Shown: positions 1 to 12,824 of the stretch, piece after piece
How positions within the stretch are numbered: the first letter of the stretch is position 1
Layout of the letters: the number at the start of each line of letters is the position of its first letter
NCBI GenBank assembly: GCA_963668185.1
Contig: OY764162.1
Coordinates: forward strand, 2,604,001 to 2,668,000
Reading direction: 5' to 3'
Source of the DNA: G963668185 sp963668185
Lineage (GTDB): Bacteria; Chloroflexota; Dehalococcoidia; Lucifugimonadales; G963668185
DNA length: 64,000 bases
Notes under the pieces: model-generated
Told to the model about the DNA's origin: nothing
Seen by the model: the letters and a program-made list of their open reading frames with translations, nothing else
Database searches by the model: none
Program-made: the position numbers and the translations under genes

Positions 1-279
1 GTCCGCGAGGCTCAGCGCGGAGGGTTCGTCGGCGCACAGGTCCCAGACTTCGGATAGGTCCAGACCTGCGGCCACCGATTCGCACGCGGCGCTGAAGGAG
101 GATAGTTCGTCTTCGTTCCCGGCGAACTCGCCCGTCTCCAGGAGCACCCGTTCGGTTGGGAGTCTCGCCTCCTTGTTGCGTCCGAGCGCCAGCCTGACGC
201 GGGTTCCCTTCGTCTCGATCACGCGCCGGACTGACGGGCCGCTCGCAAGCCGCACTACGACGATTGCCCCAGGTTGCAA
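1..279 (-). CDS. RNB-family exoribonuclease, N-terminal part (partial)
   Basis: The leftward frame is open for 93 codons and runs off the left edge of the window. It begins LQPGAIVVVRLASGPSVRRV and continues with a basic, beta-rich segment ending in LPTERVLL. That pattern resembles the N-terminal domain that precedes the catalytic part in some RNase II/RNase R-like (RNB) proteins; the catalytic part itself is outside the window. I chose the TTG at 279 because a perfect AAGGAG (285-290) lies five bases upstream. The gene is divergent from the M42 peptidase gene. The family call rests on the N-terminus only and is moderate; the reading frame and start are better supported. Confidence 0.55.
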   Translation of the reverse strand, partial: MQPGAIVVVRLASGPSVRRVIETKGTRVRLALGRNKEARLPTERVLLETGEFAGNEDELSSFSAACESVAAGLDLSEVWDLCADEPSALSLAD

Positions 280-393
280 GGGGACTCCTTTGCGGCCTTC
301 AGGGTGGGTGTACGAGCGCTGCTCGAGTCGGAACGGCCTGCCAGGTGAGCATAGCAAAGGATAACGCGCGCCGTACATGCGATGTGCCTGGCG

Positions 394-422
394 TTGTCTG
401 AGTCCCCGCGCCTTGCTACCCT
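394..422 (+). promoter_or_regulatory. Putative sigma-70 promoter of the M42 peptidase gene
   Basis: TTGTCT at 394-399 and TACCCT at 417-422 are separated by 17 bases. Transcription would start near 429, ahead of a GAGGA ribosome site at 441 and the TTG start at 455. The 280-454 gap between the two divergent genes holds nothing else that I can see. Confidence 0.5.
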
Positions 423-454
423 CTTCCCAAACTGGACTTTGAGGAATCGACGAG

Positions 455-1570
455 TTGAGCAGGCTGCACGATCGGGCTTTGGAACATCTCCGCGAGTTGG
501 GAGCGCGTCCGGCGGTACCGTTTCAGGAAGACGGCCCGTCCGAATACATCCGGGCGAAGCTCGCTGAGGCCGACCTGCCTGTGCGGGTCGACGAGTTCGG
601 CAACGTGATCGCCCGCTACTCGCGCGGCGCGGCTTCCGACATGCCGCCCCTGGCGCTGGTTGCGCATATGGACCATCCGGGGTTCGAGGTTACGAGGGCA
701 GACGGCGAAGACGTGGCGGCCAGGGCGCTCGGCGGCGTACCGGCGGCGTCACTTCACAAGCCGACGAGGGTGCTGGTCGTCACCGGGGACGGGCGCAGAA
801 TTGCCGCGGAGACTGAGCGGCTGGGCACGGACGGTGACCGGGCCGTTTCCCTGCGTAGCGAGGATATCGAGGCTATCGGGCAGGGGATGGCGGTGGTGTT
901 CGACCTCCCGGACTTTGAACTCGACGGCGAACTGATCCTCATGCGCGCGCTGGATGACCTCGCCGGTTGCGCCGCGACTCTCTCAGTGATGGAGAATCTC
1001 TCCGAATCCAACGAGCGCGCCTGCGTCTTCGGCGTGTTCACGCGCGCTGAGGAAGGGGGCCTTTTCGGCGCCAGGCTGATGGCTGAAGCCGGCACGCTGC
1101 CGGCCGAAACGCTCGTCGTGTCCATCGAGGCCAGTCCTGTAATCGCCGGCGTCGCGCAGGGCGACGGGCCTGTGATCAGGACGGGCGACGCGCTGACGAC
1201 GTTCGATATGGAGGCCGAGAGCGTGCTCCAGTCGGCGGCCCGCGCTCTTGCCAAGCGAGATCCGGCGTTCAAGTACCAGCGCCGGCTCATGAGCGGCGGC
1301 GTCTGCGAGGCGACCGCGTTCTCGGCTGCGGGCTACAGCGTGACGGGCATGGCGTTCCCGCTCGGCAACTACCATAACGCGACAACCAGCATCCCTGATG
1401 CCGACGGAGGAGTTGGCGCAGAGTACATCCGCCTCTCCGATTTCCTTGGCGGGGTTGATCTTCTCGCCGAGGCGGCCGTGAGCGTATCCGCCAGGAGTGA
1501 GACGCCTGCCGCAGACCGGCTTGGTCCGGTGCCGGATGACGTGCGCGCGAGGCTCCGAGCGGGGCGTTAG
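455..1570 (+). CDS. M42-family metallo-aminopeptidase
   Basis: A 371-residue protein of the M42 family of dinuclear zinc or cobalt aminopeptidases/endoglucanase-like proteins, which usually form dodecameric cytosolic peptidases trimming small peptides. Family landmarks are in order: HMDHPGF (metal-binding His, about residue 70), LDDLAGC (bridging Asp, about 172), REAE-like RAEEGG (catalytic and metal Glu pair, about 200), SIEAS (metal acidic residue, Glu rather than the usual Asp, about 228) and NYHNATTS (last metal His, about 312). The start is TTG with GAGGA 8 bases upstream. Length is normal for the family. It is preceded by its own promoter and followed by a hairpin, so it looks monocistronic. 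Substrate is unknown. Confidence 0.85.
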   Translation: MSRLHDRALEHLRELGARPAVPFQEDGPSEYIRAKLAEADLPVRVDEFGNVIARYSRGAASDMPPLALVAHMDHPGFEVTRADGEDVAARALGGVPAASLHKPTRVLVVTGDGRRIAAETERLGTDGDRAVSLRSEDIEAIGQGMAVVFDLPDFELDGELILMRALDDLAGCAATLSVMENLSESNERACVFGVFTRAEEGGLFGARLMAEAGTLPAETLVVSIEASPVIAGVAQGDGPVIRTGDALTTFDMEAESVLQSAARALAKRDPAFKYQRRLMSGGVCEATAFSAAGYSVTGMAFPLGNYHNATTSIPDADGGVGAEYIRLSDFLGGVDLLAEAAVSVSARSETPAADRLGPVPDDVRARLRAGR

Positions 1571-1595
1571 ATCGGTAAGTGCTAGAATTGCGAAA

Positions 1596-1624
1596 GGCCG
1601 ACCCCCAGCGGGGCTGGCCCTTTT
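1596..1624 (+). terminator. Possible rho-independent terminator
   Basis: GGCC(1596-1599)...CCCC(1602-1605) can pair with GGGG(1610-1613)...GGCC(1616-1619), with one two-base internal mismatch, followed by CTTTT. It sits 25 bases after the M42 stop codon. The stem is imperfect and the T run is short, so efficiency is uncertain. Confidence 0.5.
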
Positions 1625-1699
1625 GGGCGTCCGACTCTGAGCGCGTCCGGCGCTTCCTGGAATCGCGAAGACTTGTAAGGAGACCTGCGAAGACCGTAC

Positions 1700-5271
<3,572 letters not shown>

Positions 5272-5275
<4 letters not shown>

Positions 5276-6219
5276 CGCTGCGACGTTTCCGACGGTGACT
5301 TGGCGCGCCGTCTCGCGGAGGCGCGAGGGTGCGCCGCCATGTACACTTCTTTGGCTTGGGACTGCGTGACGTGCGTGTACAACTGGGTCGTAGCCGGGCT
5401 TGAGTGGCCGAGCAGGTCCTGCACCACCCTCAGGTCGGCCCCTCCCTCCAGCATGTGGGTGGCGAACGAGTGGCGCAGCGTGTGGGTGTGCACGTTGGTG
5501 GACAGCCCGGCGCCGGCCGCGTACCGCCGCACCTTGGACTGGATGCTTCGCGCGCTCAGTCTCCCGCCCCTGTGGTTCAGGAACAGGGCTAGTCCGCTCT
5601 CGCCGCTTTCCAGCTTGGGCCGGCCGTCCCGCAGGTACAGGGCGATGGCGTCGCGCCCGTGACTGCCGAGCAGCACAACGCGCTCCTTGGACCCCTTGCC
5701 GGTCACACGCAGTTCGCGGCTGAACAGGTTCATGTCGGTGACGTTCAGGCCGGCGGCCTCGCTGACTCTGAGGCCCGCGCCGTAGATCGTCTCCAGAAGC
5801 GCCCTGTCCCGGATTCCAAGCTCCGTCGAGGAGTCCGGGGCGTCCAGCAGTTTCTCCGCCTCCTCCTGGGACAGGAAGCGGGGGAGCCGCGAGTCCAGGC
5901 TCATCATGCCCCGCGCCGGCAGCGGATCGGCTTCGATCTCTCCGAGCCTCATAAGCCACCGCAGGAAGGTGCGCAGCACGCTCAGCTTTCGCGCGATGCT
6001 GTGACGCACGTACCCAAGCTCCACGAGCCACGCCAGGTATCCCCGCAGTACGGTCCTGTCCAGCGACCGAAGGTCCGGGACGCTCCTGGCCTCCATGAAC
6101 TCAAAGAGAGGCTGGATGTCGGTCAGATAGTTCCGGACCGAGAGAGGCGCCAGGCCCTTTTCGATTCTCAGGTGATCATCGAACCGACCCGTGATGTCGG
6201 CCCAACGCTCGGCGTCCAT
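5272..6219 (-). CDS. xerC: Tyrosine recombinase XerC/XerD family
   Basis: A 315-residue tyrosine recombinase, the usual size of XerC/XerD chromosome-dimer resolvases. It has an N-terminal SAM-like core-binding domain (residues 10-95) and a catalytic domain with all signature residues: Arg in GLRVSE, Lys in GKGSKER, HTLRHSF (HxxR), LLGHSS and the nucleophile Tyr281 in QLYTH. It is the third gene of a dprA-topA-xerC operon, with its ATG two bases after the topA stop. That arrangement is familiar from other bacteria and favours a housekeeping Xer role over a phage integrase. I cannot tell XerC from XerD by sequence alone, and no dif site was recognised. Confidence 0.9.
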
Positions 6220-6221
6220 TG

Positions 6222-8492
6222 TCAGACTCCCGCCTCAACTGCTTCAGCCTTCGGCACGGCGCCCTGGTACTCGCAGGTGAGGCATCTCGCCTTCGACCGG
6301 CCAGCCGACACCAGCATGCTGCCGCAGTCCGGGCACGGCTGCGGCAGCGGGTTGAGGACGTTCTTGCAGTCCGGATAGCTGATGCAGCCATAGAAGACTC
6401 TGCCGTTGCGCCCCTTCTGCTTGCGCTCGATCATGTCGCTTTCGCAACGCTCGCATTTCACGCCGACGCGGAAGGGGCGGGTGTTCTTGCAGTCCGGGTA
6501 GCCGGTGCATCCCAGGAAACGGCCCCGCTGGGAGTTCTTGACTGCCATGCGCTTCTCGCACTTATCGCAGAGTTCGTCCACGTCTTCACTGACCAGCTCG
6601 CGTATCGCGCGCTCCTCAGGAGTCTCGTAGGGCCGCGTACTCTTGCATTCAGGATATCCGGTGCAGGCCATGAACTTACCGAACCGCCCGCTCTTGATGA
6701 CCATCGGGCGCTCGCACTTCTCGCAGACCTCGTCGGACTCCTCGTCCAGTTCGTTGCGCGGCACCCGCTCCGCGTTCTTCAACGCCTCTTCCACCGCCTC
6801 GTCGAAAGGCGTGTAGAAGTCCTGGAGCACAGGGGTCCACTCCCGTTCCCCGTTCGCGATCTCGTCGAGCTGCTCTTCGACCTTCGCGGTGAAGTTCACG
6901 TCCATGACGTCGGGGAAGTGAGCGGTCAGCAGCTTGCTTACCGCGATGCCCAGCTTCGTGGGCACGAACCGCCCCTGCTGCTTGCTGACGTAATCGCGCG
7001 CCAGGATGGTCGCGATCGTCGGGGCGTAAGTGCTCGGGCGGCCGATGCCTTGCTCCTCGAGCGCTCGGATCAGCATGGCCTCCGAGTACCTGGGAGGAGG
7101 CTCCGTGAACTTCTGCTCGCACTTGAGCCCGCGGCTGTCCAGCCGTTCGTCTTTCGAGAGTTCGGGCAGAGTGCGGTCGGTGTCGGATTGCGTGACCACG
7201 TAAACCGTGCGGTATCCGGGGAACTTGAGCACGGATCCCGTGGCCCTGAAGGTGTACTTCTTGCCGGGCGCGCCGTTCGCGATGACGTTCACCGCAGTGG
7301 CGTCGTACAGCGCGTCCTTCATCTGGCTTGCCACCATTCTCCGCCAGATGAGGTCGTACAGCCGGTACTGTTCGCCGGACAGGTGAGACCGGAGAGAATC
7401 GGGAGTTCTGAACACGGAAGTTGGCCTGATGGCCTCGTGGGCCTCCTGGGCAGACTTGGACTTCGTGCGGTAGCGCCTCGGCGCGTCCGACGCGTACTTT
7501 TCGCCGTACGTCTGCCGGATGTATTCGCCCGTCTCGCGCAGCGCGGCTGACGCGACCTGCGTGGAGTCTGTGCGCATGTACGTGATCAGCCCCGTTGGGC
7601 CGCCGTCCTCTAAATCCAGTCCTTCGTAAAGCTGCTGGGCAACGCTCATGGTCCTCTGAGCCGTCAACCTGAGCCTGCGCGAGGCTTCCTGCTGAAGCGT
7701 GCTCGTGATGAATGGCGGCATCGGACGCCGGCGCGTTTCCTTCCTTTCGACCGATTGGACGGTGAACTCGGCGCCCTTCAGGTCCCCTTCGATTCCGGCC
7801 GCCTCATCGCCGTTGGAGACCTTGGGGCGGCCCTTGCGCCCTGCAATCGCATGCAGGCCCGCCGAGAACCGGCCTTCCTCTCCTCCGCCCAGTTTCGACA
7901 GCAGCGCATCGATCGTCCAGTACTCTTCCGGCACGAAAGCGGCGATTTCCTGCTCGCGGTCCACCGCAAGCCTGAGCGCCACCGATTGAACGCGCCCGGC
8001 GGAAAGACCGCGCTTCACCTTGCTCCAGAGGACGGGACTCAGGCGGTAACCCACTACGCGGTCCAGGATTCGCCGCGCCTGCTGCGCGTTGATGAGGTGC
8101 GAATCCAGTTCGCGCGGGTTGTCGAAAGCCTTCTGGATCGCGTCCTGGGTGATCTCGTGGAACACCACCCGCTTGGCTTTGGCGGCGTCGATCTTGGCGG
8201 CGTGCATCACGTGCCATGAGATCGCCTCGCCCTCGCGGTCGGGGTCGGTTGCCAGATAGACCGTGTCGGCCTCTGCCGAGGCCTTGCGCAGTTCGCTGAT
8301 GACCTTACGCTTGTCAGGCAGCGTGGAGTACGACGGATGGAACCCATTGTCGTCTATTGCCACGCCCATCTCTTTCCTGGGCAGGTCCCTGACGTGGCCC
8401 ATCGAGGCTTTGGCTATGTACTTGTTGCCCAGGTACCGTTCCACGGTCCGGGCTTTGGCAGGCGATTCGACTATAACGAGGTCTTTAGGCAT
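6222..8492 (-). CDS. topA: DNA topoisomerase I (type IA)
   Basis: A 756-residue topoisomerase IA that relaxes negative supercoils. The Toprim domain starts at the N-terminus (LVIVESPAKA, then YLATDPDREGEAISWH). SAGRVQSVALRL follows, and the catalytic Tyr305 lies in GLITYMRTDS. The C-terminus carries four zinc modules: three of the CxxC...CxGYPxCK or CISYPDCK type and a last CPDC...CLTC one. The ATG at 8490-8492 lies inside the end of dprA, with an 8-base overlap, and has an AGGAG site. This indicates translational coupling. Length and motifs are complete. Confidence 0.96.
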   Translation of the reverse strand: MPKDLVIVESPAKARTVERYLGNKYIAKASMGHVRDLPRKEMGVAIDDNGFHPSYSTLPDKRKVISELRKASAEADTVYLATDPDREGEAISWHVMHAAKIDAAKAKRVVFHEITQDAIQKAFDNPRELDSHLINAQQARRILDRVVGYRLSPVLWSKVKRGLSAGRVQSVALRLAVDREQEIAAFVPEEYWTIDALLSKLGGGEEGRFSAGLHAIAGRKGRPKVSNGDEAAGIEGDLKGAEFTVQSVERKETRRRPMPPFITSTLQQEASRRLRLTAQRTMSVAQQLYEGLDLEDGGPTGLITYMRTDSTQVASAALRETGEYIRQTYGEKYASDAPRRYRTKSKSAQEAHEAIRPTSVFRTPDSLRSHLSGEQYRLYDLIWRRMVASQMKDALYDATAVNVIANGAPGKKYTFRATGSVLKFPGYRTVYVVTQSDTDRTLPELSKDERLDSRGLKCEQKFTEPPPRYSEAMLIRALEEQGIGRPSTYAPTIATILARDYVSKQQGRFVPTKLGIAVSKLLTAHFPDVMDVNFTAKVEEQLDEIANGEREWTPVLQDFYTPFDEAVEEALKNAERVPRNELDEESDEVCEKCERPMVIKSGRFGKFMACTGYPECKSTRPYETPEERAIRELVSEDVDELCDKCEKRMAVKNSQRGRFLGCTGYPDCKNTRPFRVGVKCERCESDMIERKQKGRNGRVFYGCISYPDCKNVLNPLPQPCPDCGSMLVSAGRSKARCLTCEYQGAVPKAEAVEAGV

Positions 8493-9621
8493 AAGCTCCT
8501 TGCTCTGTGGTCCTGTACGCGGACTGCGCTTCCTTGAGCCGTACGTAGTTCATTCCGCCGACGTGGCGCACCATGCTCTTCAGTTCCATCATCGCGAGCA
8601 CGCTGCTGACCGTTGAAGCGGAAAGACCGGCGGTCCTGACTATCTCGTCCACGTGCACAGGATCGAAAGTTACGTGCTTGAGTACTTCGCTCTCCTCCTC
8701 ATTTTCAGGGAAGAGCGCCTTCATCTCAATCTGTTGCTCGACGTACGTGAGGTTTAGCTCCTCCAGGATGTCCGTATGATCGGCAATCAGCTTCGCCGCG
8801 CTGTCGCGAATCAGCGCGTTGGTGCCTGCGCTGGTGGGCGAAAGGATGCTGCCCGGAACCGCGAAGACCTCCCTGTTCTGCTCCAGGGCGTGCCTTGCGG
8901 TGATCAGCGCTCCGCTCACGCGGTTGGCCTCGACTACCACGGTCCCAAGCGTCATGCCGGCCATTATCCGGTTTCTCCTGGGAAAGTTGCCCGGCGTCGG
9001 CTGCGTGCCCAGCGGGTGCTCAGAGATCAGCGCCCCGTTTTCGGCAATCGCCTCGGACAGCTTGCGGTGCTCTCTCGGATAGATCCGGTCCAGTCCTCCG
9101 GCGAGCACGGCGATCGTGCGCTGCTCCGCGTCGAGCGACGCCCTGTGCGCAATGCCGTCTATGCCGCGCGCAAGCCCGCTCACGATGGCGACGCCCGAGC
9201 GGGCCAGGTCGGACGTGACCTGATACGCCGCTTGCCTGCCGTACGCGGTCGGCTTCCTGGTGCCGACTATCGCGACGGAGCGCTCGTCGCTCGGCAGCAG
9301 GGAGCCGCGCACGTAGAGCAACGGCGGCAGGTCGTAGATCTCCTTGAGCCGGCGGGGATATCCGTCGTCGTGCCAGGTGAGCGCCTCCACGCCCGTCGCC
9401 TCCAGCTTGCCCATTTCCGCGTCGGGATCGATCGAGCCGCGCCTGCGGTTGATCGACTGCACCGTCTTGCGGTCCAGGCCGGCCTCGGAGAGTTCGGAGG
9501 AGCCGGCCTCCCATGCCTTGGAGAGCGAGCCGAACCGTTCCTCCAGCAGGCCGAACCGGGCGCGTCCGAGGCCCGGAATCCTGTTGAAGGCAACCCAGTA
9601 CTTTCTTTCTTGGTCGTTCAT
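8485..9621 (-). CDS. dprA: DNA-processing protein DprA/Smf
   Basis: A 378-residue DprA, which loads RecA onto incoming single-stranded DNA during transformation. An N-terminal helix-hairpin-helix-like region is followed by a Rossmann-type core (SVAIVGTRKPTAYG, SGLARGIDGIAH, EHPLGTQPTPGNFPRRNRI) and a C-terminal winged-helix domain with DEIVRTAGLSASTVSS. The open frame extends a further 31 codons upstream, but those would lie inside the tRNA-Ser gene. I therefore placed the start at the ATG at 9621, which gives the natural N-terminus MNDQERKYW. It is first in the dprA-topA-xerC operon. Confidence 0.93.
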   Translation of the reverse strand: MNDQERKYWVAFNRIPGLGRARFGLLEERFGSLSKAWEAGSSELSEAGLDRKTVQSINRRRGSIDPDAEMGKLEATGVEALTWHDDGYPRRLKEIYDLPPLLYVRGSLLPSDERSVAIVGTRKPTAYGRQAAYQVTSDLARSGVAIVSGLARGIDGIAHRASLDAEQRTIAVLAGGLDRIYPREHRKLSEAIAENGALISEHPLGTQPTPGNFPRRNRIMAGMTLGTVVVEANRVSGALITARHALEQNREVFAVPGSILSPTSAGTNALIRDSAAKLIADHTDILEELNLTYVEQQIEMKALFPENEEESEVLKHVTFDPVHVDEIVRTAGLSASTVSSVLAMMELKSMVRHVGGMNYVRLKEAQSAYRTTEQGAYA

Positions 9622-9628
9622 ATCAAAG

Positions 9629-9720
<92 letters not shown>

Positions 9721-9824
9721 ACGTCGGATCTGTCCAACCCCTCTAGCCTAGCACTGCTAGATGGTTGGATGGCAAGAAAAACGACCGGGCGACCGCGGGC
9801 CGCATGGTCTTGCTGTCTTGCCAG

Positions 9825-9911
9825 CGGAGAGGGCGGGATTCGAACCCGCGATCAGATTGCTCCGATACCAGTTTTCGAGACTGGCGCCTTCAGCCGCTCG
9901 GCCACCTCTCC
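9825..9911 (-). tRNA. tRNA-Ser (CGA)
   Basis: Read leftward it begins GGAGAGGTGGCCGAGCGGCT. The anticodon stem-loop has loop CTCGAAA, giving anticodon CGA. It has a long variable arm, T-arm GGGTTCGAATCCC and closing CCTCTCC plus G. Unlike its neighbour it carries no encoded CCA (the next bases are CTGG). It lies 13 bases from the aspS stop codon. Confidence 0.95.
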
Positions 9912-9924
9912 GGAAGGATAACGA

Positions 9925-11769
9925 TTATAGCACCGGCTCTCGGGCGGGCGACGGCTGTGACAGTTCCTCGGGTTCCTCGGAGCGCCCCACAATCCGGATG
10001 CCCAACTCATCGAGTTGCGCGTCCTCGACCCGGTCCGGCGCCTCGAACAACGGGTCCACGGCGCTCTGCGTCTTGGGGAACGCGATCACGTCCCTGATGT
10101 TGTCGCGGCCCGTCAGAAGCATGACGAGGCGGTCGATGCCCGGCGCGATGCCTCCGTGGGGCGGAGCGCCGTACTCCAGGGCGGTAAGCAACTGTCCGAA
10201 GCGAACGGCCATGTCTTCCTCGCTGTAGCCCAGCCGTCGAAGCACGCGCTCCTGCAGCTCCCGGTTGTGGATTCTGATGCTGCCGCTCGCCATCTCGACG
10301 CCGTTCGCCACGAGGTCGTAGCAGTGCGCGATGACCTTGTGCGGCTCCGTTTCGATGAACTGCTCATTCCCGGCCTTTGGCATGGTGAAGGCGTGGTGCA
10401 TGGCGTCCCAGCGACCCTGGTCCTCGTCCCACTCGAACAGAGGAAAGTCAACTATGAACGCGAACGCGAACAGGTCCGGGTCCGCCAGCCCCAGCCTCTG
10501 GCCCAGCTCGTGCCTCAGCGCGCTCAGCGCCATGTCCGTCGTCTTGCGGGGGCCTGCCACAATCAGGATGGCGTCGCCAGGTTCCGCGCCCGTCTCTTCC
10601 GCGATGGCGCGCGCGTGATCCGCGGACAAGTACCTGGAGGCCGACGACCGCACGTCTTCTTCCGCGATGGCGTCGCTGCCCGGCTCTCCCGTAAGGCAGA
10701 TCCAAACAAGTCCCCTGGCCCCGCGGGAGCGCGCCGTTTCGACCAGCGCGTCAAGCTGTCTGCGCGTGTACGTTCCGCAGCCTGGAGCCCGCAGCGCCCT
10801 GACCACTCCCCCTTCGGCGAGCGCATTCGAGAAGACGGGGAAGTCCACTCCCGCCGCGATGTCGGCAAGGTCGGCCAACTCCAGCCCGAACCGGAGGTCC
10901 GGCTTGTCCGTGCCGTACCTGTCCATGGCTTCCCGGTAGGTGAGCCTGGGAAAGGGCGTGAGAACCCTCTTGCCCGGTATGAGTTCGTCGATCAGGCCCG
11001 TGTAAAGCTCCTCTATGAGCCCCAGCACGTCGTCCTGCTCTACGAAGCTCATCTCAAGGTCCAACTGCGTGTGCTCCGGCTGCCGGTCCGCGCGCGGGTC
11101 CTCGTCTCTGAAGCACCGCGCGATCTGGAAGTACCTTTCGAAGCCGGACACCATTAGGAGCTGCTTCAACTGCTGCGGCGACTGGGGCAGAGCGTAGAAG
11201 CGGCCCGGATACAACCTGCTGGGCACAAGGTAGTCCCGCGCCCCCTCCGGCGTGCTCTTGATGAGAATGGGCGTCTCGATCTCCAGAAACCCGTTGGCGT
11301 CCAGGAAGTCTCTGATGTGCTTCACCACGCGGTGCCTGAGGACGATGGTCTCCTTCATGCCCTCCCGCCGAAGATCGACGTACCTGTACTTCAGCCTGAG
11401 GAGTTCGTCCACCTCGCTCTCTTCGTTCACGTAGAAGGGCGGCGTCTTCGAACTGTTCAGCACGCGCAGGCTGCTCGCCTGGACCTCGATCCGGCCGGTG
11501 GCCAGGTTATCGTTCTCGGTTCCCGGTGGTCGGAGTCCCACCGTGCCCTTGACCTGAGCCACCCACTCCTGCCTCAGCGCCTCGGCTTCCGAGTGGGCGT
11601 CCGGCGCGTCCGCGGGGTTGAAGACAACTTGAGTTATGCCTTCACGGTCCCGCAGGTCGATGAAGATGAGGTTTCCGTGGTCGCGCCTCCTGTGCACCCA
11701 CCCAGCCAGCGTCACCTGGCTTCCGGCGTGTTCGGCCCCTAGCTCGCCGCAGTTGTTGGTCTTGAGCAC
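9925..11769 (-). CDS. aspS: Aspartyl-tRNA synthetase
   Basis: A 614-residue bacterial-type AspRS that charges tRNA-Asp. The N-terminal OB-fold anticodon domain (AGWVHRRRDHGNLIFIDLRD) is followed by class II motif 2 (FRDEDPRADRQPEHTQLD), the GAD insertion domain and motif 3 (GIAPGIDRLVMLL). The length is typical of bacterial AspRS with the GAD insert. Whether it also charges tRNA-Asn is not decidable here. The start is GTG, 10 bases after the stop of the upstream Lrp-type gene, so the two probably form one transcript. Confidence 0.96.
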   Translation of the reverse strand: MLKTNNCGELGAEHAGSQVTLAGWVHRRRDHGNLIFIDLRDREGITQVVFNPADAPDAHSEAEALRQEWVAQVKGTVGLRPPGTENDNLATGRIEVQASSLRVLNSSKTPPFYVNEESEVDELLRLKYRYVDLRREGMKETIVLRHRVVKHIRDFLDANGFLEIETPILIKSTPEGARDYLVPSRLYPGRFYALPQSPQQLKQLLMVSGFERYFQIARCFRDEDPRADRQPEHTQLDLEMSFVEQDDVLGLIEELYTGLIDELIPGKRVLTPFPRLTYREAMDRYGTDKPDLRFGLELADLADIAAGVDFPVFSNALAEGGVVRALRAPGCGTYTRRQLDALVETARSRGARGLVWICLTGEPGSDAIAEEDVRSSASRYLSADHARAIAEETGAEPGDAILIVAGPRKTTDMALSALRHELGQRLGLADPDLFAFAFIVDFPLFEWDEDQGRWDAMHHAFTMPKAGNEQFIETEPHKVIAHCYDLVANGVEMASGSIRIHNRELQERVLRRLGYSEEDMAVRFGQLLTALEYGAPPHGGIAPGIDRLVMLLTGRDNIRDVIAFPKTQSAVDPLFEAPDRVEDAQLDELGIRIVGRSEEPEELSQPSPAREPVL

Positions 11770-11779
11770 AGCGCCCGTC

Positions 11780-12205
11780 TCACCACTGCTTGTTCAGCGC
11801 CAGCTTGACGAAGGTCTCCGTCCTGCGTACGCCGTCGATGGTGCCGACCTTCGTCCTGAGGAACACGCCCAGAGCCTCCGCGTTCGCCAGGGCGGCCCAA
11901 GCGAACACGTCAAACGAACCCGTAGTCGAGACTACCCACTTGACTTCTTCGAGCGCCGCGAGGTCCCTGGCCACCAAGTCTCCCTTGTCAGGTTCTACCT
12001 GCACCCCTATCAGGGCCTCGGAATCCAGGCCGAGTTTGGAGGAGTCCGGCAGCGCGACTACCCGTATGAACTCTTCCTCGAACAGCCGGTTCAGCCGCCG
12101 CCGGACCGTACCCTCGCTGACTTCCACCTTGCGCGCGATGTTGGCGTTCGTGGCCCGTCCATCTTCCTGGAGCAGGGCTATGATCTGCCGGTCTCGTTCA
12201 TCCAT
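11780..12205 (-). CDS. Lrp/AsnC-family transcriptional regulator
   Basis: A 141-residue Lrp/AsnC protein. An N-terminal winged helix-turn-helix (DERDRQIIALLQEDGRATN, then VSEGTVRRRLNRL) is joined to a C-terminal RAM/ligand-binding domain (residues 65-140) containing the typical GSFDVF. Such proteins form octamers or dimers and sense amino acids. It is directly upstream of aspS on the same strand, which suggests a role in amino-acid or charging control, but the target is unknown. The start ATG follows 121 bases of non-coding DNA. Confidence 0.9.
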   Translation of the reverse strand: MDERDRQIIALLQEDGRATNANIARKVEVSEGTVRRRLNRLFEEEFIRVVALPDSSKLGLDSEALIGVQVEPDKGDLVARDLAALEEVKWVVSTTGSFDVFAWAALANAEALGVFLRTKVGTIDGVRRTETFVKLALNKQW

Positions 12206-12326
12206 TTCGCCACACCATGCCAGCTAAAGATTTGGCGACGATGATAGCAACCCATGCGGATGTCCTTCAACGAATAAGACGAATTCGTAGCGGCTATCGG
12301 ATGCCGTTGCGATTACCGACAAAGGG

Positions 12327-12824
12327 TCATATGCGCAGGCGAGTGGTAGCCAGGTAGCCGCCAAGGGCCGCGCCGATCAGCGCCCAGAAGATGAAGAAGG
12401 GATACCCTGTGATGGACACGGAAACGATGAGGGAAGTAAGAAATGCGGTGGCCATGCCGATGACGGCTACGTACTGGAGAGTCCTTCCGCGCTTTCGATT
12501 CACGCTTACGCTCACCAACTCGCCGATCGCGTAGCCCAGTCCCGCCTGGGCCACTACTCCGAGCAACCCGAACAGGACCGGCGCGAGGAACGCGGTCACC
12601 ACGCCCCCGCATATTCCGACGGAGAGGCTGACCGCAAGCGCCCTGGCCAGTTCGGCGTTGCTGACGTCGAACATCGGCAGCGGCGCAATCCTGGCGCAGT
12701 CCGGGCATCGTGTGCCGACCGGCGCGTACACCATGCAATCGGGGCAGATCGTAGCCTCGCACCTGCCGCAGCGCAGGTTCGTAAGCGTGCCCGGATGCCT
12801 CTGACAGAACGCCGGCTCAGGCAT
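12327..12824 (-). CDS. Zinc-finger (B-box-like) multi-spanning membrane protein
   Basis: A 165-residue protein. Residues 7-43 hold a compact Cys/His cluster (CQRHPGTLTNLRCGRCEATI, then CPDC and CPDCARI) like the B-box zinc finger found in bacterial membrane proteins. About four hydrophobic segments follow (roughly residues 58-80, 85-103, 115-135 and 138-158). No catalytic motif is visible. The open frame reaches further upstream, but that part lies inside plsY; I chose the ATG at 12824, which overlaps plsY by eight bases and implies coupling. The function is unknown. Confidence 0.75.
   Translation of the reverse strand: MPEPAFCQRHPGTLTNLRCGRCEATICPDCMVYAPVGTRCPDCARIAPLPMFDVSNAELARALAVSLSVGICGGVVTAFLAPVLFGLLGVVAQAGLGYAIGELVSVSVNRKRGRTLQYVAVIGMATAFLTSLIVSVSITGYPFFIFWALIGAALGGYLATTRLRI

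Noticed and set aside
6219..7550. Rightward 443-codon frame opposite topA
   Set aside because: Shadow of topA; no recognisable domain and no ribosome site.
10015..11157. Rightward 380-codon frame opposite aspS
   Set aside because: It is entirely inside aspS, and aspS has all synthetase motifs.
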